Source: Cytophagaceae bacterium (GTDB lineage Bacteria > Bacteroidota > Bacteroidia > Cytophagales > Spirosomataceae). From it: a stretch of 45,813 nt of DNA. The translations under genes were made by a program, and so were the position numbers. Under the pieces are notes generated by a model. It had not been told where the DNA came from. It saw nothing but the letters and a program-made list of their open reading frames with translations, and did not search any database. The stretch lies in NCBI GenBank assembly GCA_026785975.1, contig JAJAZB010000290.1, positions 1-45,813 of the forward strand, written 5' to 3'. Each line of letters begins with the position of its first letter. Positions within the stretch are counted from its first letter, which is position 1. Shown here piece by piece: positions 40,830 to 45,813 of the stretch.

Positions 40830-41282
40830 ATGAAAAAAGTTTTTTTGCTATCGCTCCTGGCGGTTAGCCTCTGGTTACCAGCTTGTGAAAACAAGCAGTC
40901 GGGCAACCAGGCCGAAAGCGCCACGCCGGATGCATCCACGCCCGGCGTCGCCCCCGTGATGACGTTCAAGGAACAGGAAGTTAACCTCGGCAAAATGACC
41001 GAAGGCGACACCCTGCGGCACCAGTTCCAGTTTACCAACACGGGCAATGCCCCGCTCCTGATTCAATCGGCGGTGGCCTCCTGCGGTTGCACGGTACCGT
41101 CGTACCCGAAAGAGGCCGTCGCGCCGGGGAAAGAAGGCGTGATCGACGTTGTTTTTAATAGTAAAAACAAAGCCGGGTTCAACACCAAAACCGTTACGGT
41201 TTACGCCAACACCAAGCCCGATATGAACACCGTTTCGTTCAAAGTCGAAGTATTACCCAAAGCCGAGGCAAAAGTTCAATAG
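40830..41282 (+). CDS. DUF1573 domain-containing lipoprotein
   Basis: A 150-residue lipoprotein (lipobox LPAC, Cys19) with a short Asn/Ala/Thr-rich linker and an Ig-like DUF1573 domain (about 43-145). The family signature VASCGCTVPSYP is at residues about 83-94. DUF1573 proteins are common in Bacteroidetes and often sit between nusB and yajC. The function is unproven; the location is the periplasm or outer membrane. Confidence 0.92.
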   Translation: MKKVFLLSLLAVSLWLPACENKQSGNQAESATPDASTPGVAPVMTFKEQEVNLGKMTEGDTLRHQFQFTNTGNAPLLIQSAVASCGCTVPSYPKEAVAPGKEGVIDVVFNSKNKAGFNTKTVTVYANTKPDMNTVSFKVEVLPKAEAKVQ

Positions 41283-41336
41283 CCATTTCCTGGCTGACAA
41301 ATTCCATCCATTGACCATTTTAACCACATTTGACTT

Positions 41337-41657
41337 ATGATTTCCACGATTCTTCTTCAGGTCGGCGGTTCGGGGGCTTACATGCAGTTTATCCTGATGG
41401 GCGGTATTTTTGTGGTCATGTATTTTTTCATGATTCGCCCTCAACAGAAAAAACAGAAAGACCAGAAACTCTTCATCGAGAACATGAAAAAAGGCGACGC
41501 CGTGATAACCATTGGCGGGCTGCACGGCAAAATTGTAGCCACCGACACCAACACCGTAACCCTCGAAGTCGATGGCAAGGGCACCAAACTGACGTTTGAA
41601 AAAACGTCGATTTCGCGCGACAGCAGCCAGCGTTTGCAAACGTCTCAACCGGCGTAA
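41337..41657 (+). CDS. yajC: Preprotein translocase subunit YajC
   Basis: Small inner-membrane protein of 106 residues, part of the SecDF-YajC holo-translocon. A single transmembrane helix (FILMGGIFVVMYFFMIRPQQ) ends in the invariant RPQQKK motif. The following small domain is KKGDAVITIGGLHGKIVA near 49-66. It lies 54 bases after the DUF1573 gene and two bases before ybbR. Confidence 0.95.
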   Translation: MISTILLQVGGSGAYMQFILMGGIFVVMYFFMIRPQQKKQKDQKLFIENMKKGDAVITIGGLHGKIVATDTNTVTLEVDGKGTKLTFEKTSISRDSSQRLQTSQPA

Positions 41658-41659
41658 GG

Positions 41660-42346
41660 ATGGCGCAGCCCGCTCCAGCCAGCCAGCGCGACCCCCGCAT
41701 GGCGGCGCTTTGTACGTTAGCAGCCATCGTATTCTGGCTAATGAACGCCCTCAACAAAGATGGTTACACCACGCGGTTGTCGTACCCGTTGCGGGTGATT
41801 TTCAACGATTCGCTGTACATTCCAACCTCGGCGTTGCCCCAGCAGGTGCGGGCCAGTTTGTCGGGAAATGGCTGGCAGTTGCTCTGGACGAGCCTGTCCT
41901 TCACCAACCGGCCCGTTATTTACCCCATCGGTATGCCGCTCAGCACCCGGTTTATCAACACGGGTACGCTCACCGACCGGCTGACGGAGCAACTGAAATC
42001 GGTAAAAGTCAACTACATCATTGCCGATACCCTCGACGTAGCCTTCGAACACCGCCGCACCAAAACGGTGGTGCTGCGGGTGGATAGTTTGCGTATTCGG
42101 GTGCAGCGGCCCTTCGTCGTGGCGAGCGTCATCAACGTCGTGCCGGACCGGGTCACGTTTGAAGGCCCGGAATCCGTACTCCGCACGCTGGCCGACACCA
42201 TCACGATTCAGATTCCCGCCAACCGCGTACAAGCCGACTATGACGAACGTTTGCCCTTGCCGTACGCCCGTCACCCGATGCTCAAAGCCAGTACCAATCA
42301 GGTCAGCGTTAGTTTTGAAGTCGCCGAATTGCTGAGTTCCTTGTAG
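41660..42346 (+). CDS. YbbR-like domain protein
   Basis: A 228-residue membrane-anchored protein with an N-terminal hydrophobic helix (about 13-30, ALCTLAAIVFWLMNALN) followed by beta-rich YbbR-type repeats outside the membrane. In Firmicutes a YbbR protein (CdaR) regulates the diadenylate cyclase CdaA; no cdaA gene is in this window, so that role is only a possibility. It starts two bases after the yajC stop. Confidence 0.88.
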   Translation: MAQPAPASQRDPRMAALCTLAAIVFWLMNALNKDGYTTRLSYPLRVIFNDSLYIPTSALPQQVRASLSGNGWQLLWTSLSFTNRPVIYPIGMPLSTRFINTGTLTDRLTEQLKSVKVNYIIADTLDVAFEHRRTKTVVLRVDSLRIRVQRPFVVASVINVVPDRVTFEGPESVLRTLADTITIQIPANRVQADYDERLPLPYARHPMLKASTNQVSVSFEVAELLSSL

Positions 42347-42358
42347 TCATTCATTGTA

Positions 42359-42436
42359 ATACCCCCAACTCCCTGAAGGGGGCTTTTTCCAATATGAGAA
42401 TTGTCTCTAAAGCCCCCTTCAGGGAGTTGGGGGTAT
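42359..42436. repeat. Perfect 28-bp inverted repeat between ybbR and coaE
   Basis: The arm at 42359-42386 (starting ATACCCCCAACTCCC) is repeated exactly in reverse complement at 42409-42436, with a 22-base loop. The arms contain CCCCC/GGGGG runs and AAAGC/GCTTT ends. It fits a mobile or dispersed hairpin family; the ends carry no target-site duplication that I can see. Confidence 0.9.
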
Positions 42437-42530
42437 GGCGGCGAATACCGGTCTACTTTTACTACTCAAAAGTCAACGAATTCCTGAAATCTGATTCTTG
42501 CTCCACGCTTCGTTCATCCGCAAGTTTTCC

Positions 42531-43157
42531 ATGAATTCCCCGCCCGTTGCTTCCCGCCCCGCGCCTCCACTCATCGGCATTACCGGCGGGATTGGCTCGG
42601 GCAAAAGTCTGGTTTGCCGGATTTTTGGTGTACTGGGCGTACCCGTCTACGAGGCGGATTACCGGGCCAGGTGGCTGACCATGCACGACGCCGATTTAAG
42701 AAAATCCATCACGGTTCTTTTGGGAAAAGACGCCTACACGGCCACGGGGGAGTACAATCGGGCTTGGGTGGCCAACCGGGTTTTTCAGGATGCTGAGGTA
42801 TTGAAGGAACTTAACGCGCTCATTCACCCGCGTGTTCGGCAGGACGGGGTCGTGTGGGTACAGCAACACACCGATGCGCCCTACCTGCTGTACGAAGCCG
42901 CGCTGATGCGGGCAGCGGGCGACGGAAATCCGTTTGCAAACGTCATCGTCATCGATGCGCCGCAGGAGTTGCGCCTGCAACGGGTACTTGCCCGTGACCC
43001 CCACCGTTCCGAAGCCGATGTTCGCGCGATCATGGCCAATCAGATGGCCGGCGATGAACGTCTGAAACTGGCCAATTTTGTGGTGGAAAACAACGAAAAA
43101 GTGCCTCTGCTCGATCAGGTACTGGCTTTGCACGAAAAATTCAGCACGTCAGCCTGA
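42531..43157 (+). CDS. coaE: Dephospho-CoA kinase
   Basis: Last enzyme of coenzyme A synthesis, phosphorylating dephospho-CoA at the 3' hydroxyl; cytosolic, 208 residues. P-loop GITGGIGSGKS at residues 16-26, the YEADYRARWL segment near 41-50 (corresponding to the usual DADxIAR motif), and HPRVR near 101-105 are present. The start at ATG 42531 gives a short Pro-rich leader; the open frame from 42498 is not needed. The last nine bases overlap the 3' end of the convergent GNAT gene. Confidence 0.95.
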   Translation: MNSPPVASRPAPPLIGITGGIGSGKSLVCRIFGVLGVPVYEADYRARWLTMHDADLRKSITVLLGKDAYTATGEYNRAWVANRVFQDAEVLKELNALIHPRVRQDGVVWVQQHTDAPYLLYEAALMRAAGDGNPFANVIVIDAPQELRLQRVLARDPHRSEADVRAIMANQMAGDERLKLANFVVENNEKVPLLDQVLALHEKFSTSA

Positions 43158-43670
43158 GTAAGAATCCCGCCAAATGGCAACCTGATGCACATCATCGACC
43201 GTCCCGTTTTTGATGATGGCCCGGCGTAAAACGCCTTCCAGGGTGAAACCGGCTTTTTCCAACACCCGTTTCGACGCGGCATTGCGGGCAAACACGCCCG
43301 CAAAAATCCGCTCGACGCCGGGCCAGTGCGCAAAAACAAGCGGTACGGTTTGGCGTAGGGCTTCGGTCGTGATGCCCTGGCCCCAGTAAACTTCGCCCAG
43401 CCAGTAGCCAATCTCGGCACTGGCCTGGTACACGTCCGTCAGGCGAACGGCACCGATGCCGCCGCCCGCTTCGCCCGCGATTTCGATGGCAAAATTCAGG
43501 TGCCCTTCCTGACCACTGATTTGCCGGATGTACCAATCCGCATCGGCGTAGGTGTAGGGATGCGGAAAGACGTCGCGCAGGTTATCGGCAATCTTTCGAT
43601 TGTTGGCGTGACGCTTCAGCGCAGTCTGGTCGCCTTCACGCCAGGGACGAAGAAGAATAGGAGGGGGCAT
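43149..43670 (-). CDS. GNAT-family N-acetyltransferase (RimJ/RimL-like)
   Basis: A 173-residue acetyltransferase of the GNAT_acetyltransf_3 type. It contains RPWREGDQTALKRHANN at the N-terminus, GGGIGAVRL near 70-78, and the acetyl-CoA-binding YWLGEVYWGQGITTEAL near 92-108. RimJ/RimL relatives acetylate ribosomal proteins or antibiotics; the target here is unknown. Its C-terminus overlaps the coaE 3' end by nine bases in convergent orientation. Confidence 0.93.
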   Translation of the reverse strand: MPPPILLRPWREGDQTALKRHANNRKIADNLRDVFPHPYTYADADWYIRQISGQEGHLNFAIEIAGEAGGGIGAVRLTDVYQASAEIGYWLGEVYWGQGITTEALRQTVPLVFAHWPGVERIFAGVFARNAASKRVLEKAGFTLEGVLRRAIIKNGTVDDVHQVAIWRDSYSG

Positions 43671-43770
43671 TTTCAGTGACCAGTGATCAGTTTACAAAAA
43701 ATCATTTTGCTTTTTGCTTACCGGGAACTACGTAATTGTGCAGGAGAAATTTTAACAACTTTTTTTTACC

Positions 43771-43800
43771 GGTCAGACCCCGAGTACTTAGGGTCCGACC
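43771..43800. repeat. Ten-bp inverted repeat downstream of the MFS gene
   Basis: GGTCAGACCC (43771-43780) and GGGTCCGACC (43791-43800) pair with one mismatch that becomes G-T in the minus-strand RNA, which is the MFS mRNA side. The loop contains AGTACT. The GTCAGAC/GTCGGAC words recur in the hairpin at 38858-38910. No T tail follows. The rest of the gap 43671-43883 shows no gene. Confidence 0.65.
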
Positions 43801-43883
43801 AAGAGCGCCCCGTCGGGCGGCTTTTTGGCGGGGACGCCCAGTCCGTCCGGCGGGTATCAACCAAAATAGGTAATTCTGCGTAC

Positions 43884-45152
43884 TTACTGATTGCCCACGG
43901 CAAGCGGCGAACTGGGTTCCTGGCGACGCCAGATCAACCCGTAAAAAACCAGCCAGGCCAACATCACAAAAGCCGAGGCGCACCACAGCACCGACGATAC
44001 GCCGAATACGCCCAGTGCAAAACCTCCGATGGGCGTCACGACAAATTGCGCCAGGGTTTGCACCGATTGCTGAATACCGAGGGTTTCGCCCTGCAACTGC
44101 GGCGGGGCGGCATTGGAAGCCAGCGAAGAGAGGTTGGGAAAGGTAAGCCCCTGCGGAATGGAGAGCAACGGCACCACCAGAAACATCTGCCAACCCACCT
44201 GCGGCAGCAAAAAAACGAGGTAGGCCAGCGCGTTGAAAAACAGCGTAATCACGATGACGCGTTGAGGTTTAAACCGTTTTGACAGTAATCGGAGCAAACC
44301 ACCCTGCGTAATTACCCCCCAAACGCCCACGTACCCAAAATAATAACTGAGTTGCTGGGCAGTCCAGGCAAATTTTTTGATGAGAAAAACCTGGAAAAAC
44401 TGGATGAAAAAACTGAAGCCCAGCGTGAACAAAAAGACGACGATGAAAATAGGCCGCAGGGTTTCGCTGTTGAATCCTTTACCCAAATTACGAACGCCCG
44501 TCCAGACGCTGATCACGGCCTGCCGGTTGGGTGTGGCGAGGGTTTCGGGAAAATTGAGATAAATCAAGACGAGATTCAGAGTGGCCAGCAACGCCGAAAA
44601 TGCAAACGGTGTGGCGTAGCTAAACCACGACACGAGGGAATCGTCGGACAGTAATCCGCCCATCACCGGCCCCACGATGAAACCCAGACTGAAGGCCGCG
44701 CCCACCAGCCCGAAGTTGCGGGCTTTGGCCTGCGGATCGCTGACGTCGGCAATGGCGGAGTACACCACCGAGAGGTTTCCAGCGGCTGCACCCAAAAATC
44801 CCCGGCTAATAAATAGCAGGGGAATGTTGCGCAGGTAAATACCGAGTGAAAACAGAATGTAACCGAATATCGTAGCGAACAGGCTGTAAAACAGCACTTT
44901 GCGTCGCCCGAATTTATCGGATAAGCTACCTAGCAGCGGCGCACTGAAAAATTGGCACAGTGAGAAAATCCCCAGTAACCAACCCAGCAGGTTGGTACGT
45001 TGGCTGTAACTCATCGTGGCATCGACTAATTCGTTGCCTTCGATGAGCAGCGGCGCAGTGATGGGAATAATGATGCCCACTCCGAGTAAATCGAGGAAAA
45101 CCGTCAGGAAAATTGTTACGATCGGGCGGCGGGCGGAAGAACCGTTGGGCAT
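43884..45152 (-). CDS. MFS transporter, TetA/multidrug type
   Basis: A 422-residue inner-membrane transporter with about twelve hydrophobic helices. The motif GSLSDKFGRRKVLFYS (about 75-90) is the TetA-type loop 2-3 signature. The helix-5 motif GFIVGPVMGGLLSD (antiporter motif C) indicates a drug:H+ antiporter-like protein. The substrate is unknown. The annotated ATG begins MPNGSSARRPIVTIFLTVFL and is convincing. Confidence 0.92.
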   Translation of the reverse strand: MPNGSSARRPIVTIFLTVFLDLLGVGIIIPITAPLLIEGNELVDATMSYSQRTNLLGWLLGIFSLCQFFSAPLLGSLSDKFGRRKVLFYSLFATIFGYILFSLGIYLRNIPLLFISRGFLGAAAGNLSVVYSAIADVSDPQAKARNFGLVGAAFSLGFIVGPVMGGLLSDDSLVSWFSYATPFAFSALLATLNLVLIYLNFPETLATPNRQAVISVWTGVRNLGKGFNSETLRPIFIVVFLFTLGFSFFIQFFQVFLIKKFAWTAQQLSYYFGYVGVWGVITQGGLLRLLSKRFKPQRVIVITLFFNALAYLVFLLPQVGWQMFLVVPLLSIPQGLTFPNLSSLASNAAPPQLQGETLGIQQSVQTLAQFVVTPIGGFALGVFGVSSVLWCASAFVMLAWLVFYGLIWRRQEPSSPLAVGNQ

Positions 45153-45179
45153 GAAAAAGGGTGTTTTACGCTAATGTTC

Positions 45180-45209
45180 CGTAGGGACAACCCCTGCGGT
45201 TGCCCCTAC
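45180..45209. repeat. Short inverted repeat between MFS and ispF
   Basis: GTAGGGACAACC (45181-45192) pairs with GGTTGCCCCTAC (45198-45209), one mismatch, five-base loop. Words of this sort (GTAGGG..AACC) are typical of dispersed Bacteroidetes repeats; the same GTAGGG word also appears in the arm at 34931-35013. Confidence 0.6.
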
Positions 45210-45230
45210 AACGAATATGGAATTAGTTTC

Positions 45231-45710
45231 CTACGCTTTATAAATCAATGCCACGCAAAATGCCGCCACGCCTTCGCCCCGGCCCACGAATCCCAGGTGT
45301 TCGGACGTCGTGGCTTTGATCGAAATACATTCTTCGTCCAGATTCATCACCGTAGCCAGGCAGGTTTTCATCGCGGGAATGTGGGGATTCAGTTTGGGTT
45401 CCTGCAGTACCACGGTGGTGTCGAGATTACCCACTTCGTAGCCTTTGGCCCGGATCAGGTTCAAGACTTTTTCCAACAAAATTTTACTGTCCACGCCTTT
45501 CCACTGCGGGTCTTTGTCCGAAAAATGATAGCCAATGTTGCGGAGATTGGCCGCCCCGAGCAGCGCGTCGCAGATGACGTGTATCAGCACGTCGGCATCA
45601 GAATGGCCGACCGCCCCGTGGGTGTGCGGCACCAGAATGCCGCCCAGCCAGAACGCCCGCCCTTCGGCCAGTTGATGCACGTCGTAGCCTTGTCCGATTC
45701 TGAAGTTCAA
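45231..45710 (-). CDS. ispF: 2-C-methyl-D-erythritol 2,4-cyclodiphosphate synthase
   Basis: MEP isoprenoid pathway enzyme converting CDP-ME-2-phosphate to MEcPP; a 159-residue cytosolic homotrimer. It has the zinc-binding Asp10 and His12 in GYDVHQL, HSDADVLIHVICDALLGA near 36-53, and the family's C-terminal ISIKATTSEHLGFVGRGEG. The ATG at 45710 gives the usual short N-terminus. Its neighbour upstream lies beyond the window. Confidence 0.96.
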   Translation of the reverse strand: MNFRIGQGYDVHQLAEGRAFWLGGILVPHTHGAVGHSDADVLIHVICDALLGAANLRNIGYHFSDKDPQWKGVDSKILLEKVLNLIRAKGYEVGNLDTTVVLQEPKLNPHIPAMKTCLATVMNLDEECISIKATTSEHLGFVGRGEGVAAFCVALIYKA

Positions 45711-45746
45711 GGGTTTGAGGGTTTTTGTCTGAACCAGGATTGGCCA

Positions 45747-45813
45747 GGATTTACAGATTTTCAGGATAAAGAAACAAGATCAGGATTTGTCCATCCTGAA
45801 AATCTGTAAATCC
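45747..45813. repeat. 21-bp inverted repeat at the window edge
   Basis: The arm at 45747-45767 (starting GGATTTACAGATTTTCAG) is exactly complementary to 45793-45813, which reaches the last base of the window, so the repeat may be longer. It lies just upstream of ispF. Confidence 0.8.

Noticed and set aside
43683-44282. A 199-codon plus-strand frame overlapping the MFS gene 3' end
   Set aside because: Antisense to a clear transporter and rich in basic low-complexity sequence; no homology recognised.

Overview
The window looks like a chromosomal segment of a Cytophagales bacterium (Bacteroidetes), in the range of Spirosoma, Larkinella or Rudanella. Reasons: a long NusB with an N-terminal extension in the nusB-YtxH-DUF1573-yajC-ybbR-coaE gene string, a PVC-type haem-binding CxxCH dehydrogenase beside a Tat-exported TIM-barrel protein, a GH29 fucosidase, and promoters fitting the Bacteroidetes TTG / TAnnTTTG pattern. 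The genus is inference only. No tRNA, rRNA or CRISPR array was seen.

Layout. 1-4.7 kb (minus): htpG, dapF, an FAH-family hydrolase and a lipase-like SGNH hydrolase. 4.9-15.5 kb (minus): a tight four-gene defence-like operon. It holds an unknown gene of about 190 codons, a very large unknown gene of about 960 codons, a 2012-residue DEAD/DEAH helicase with a C-terminal DUF1998-type cysteine cluster (DruE-like architecture), and a Cas4/AddB-like PD-(D/E)XK nuclease with iron-sulfur cysteines. The first two genes each carry one in-frame stop codon. 15.6-20.2 kb: an SDR oxidoreductase, a GH29 fucosidase with a one-base frameshift, a tail-anchored lipoprotein, an alpha/beta hydrolase and a second lipoprotein. 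20.4-26 kb (plus): cell-envelope glycan genes, namely a SAM methyltransferase, a fused glycosyltransferase-polysaccharide deacetylase, a GT9 heptosyltransferase-like enzyme and an MsbA-like ABC exporter. 26-27.4 kb: an AT-rich orphan gene and a VapBC toxin-antitoxin pair. 27.5-38.8 kb: an M48 lipoprotein protease, a fatty-acid-hydroxylase-like membrane enzyme, a second ABC exporter, the PVC-type dehydrogenase with its TIM-barrel neighbour, a small secreted protein, a voltage-gated-type K+ channel and a TolC-type outer-membrane channel. 39.1-43.2 kb: the nusB to coaE housekeeping string. 43.1-45.7 kb (minus): a GNAT acetyltransferase, an MFS transporter and ispF.

The most interesting object is the helicase-nuclease operon. 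Its core (DUF1998 helicase plus PD-(D/E)XK nuclease) is recognisable, but the two upstream genes match no family I can name, so it may be an undescribed variant of the Druantia/DISARM-type helicase defence systems. Three reading-frame breaks fall within about 4 kb (13.77, 15.41 and 17.76 kb). This means either local decay or local sequence error, and must be settled before the operon is called active.

A second theme is that many gene junctions carry a long inverted repeat (arms 11-28 bp), mostly different in sequence from one another. Two are clear bidirectional terminators; the others look like dispersed repeat families or 3' mRNA structures.
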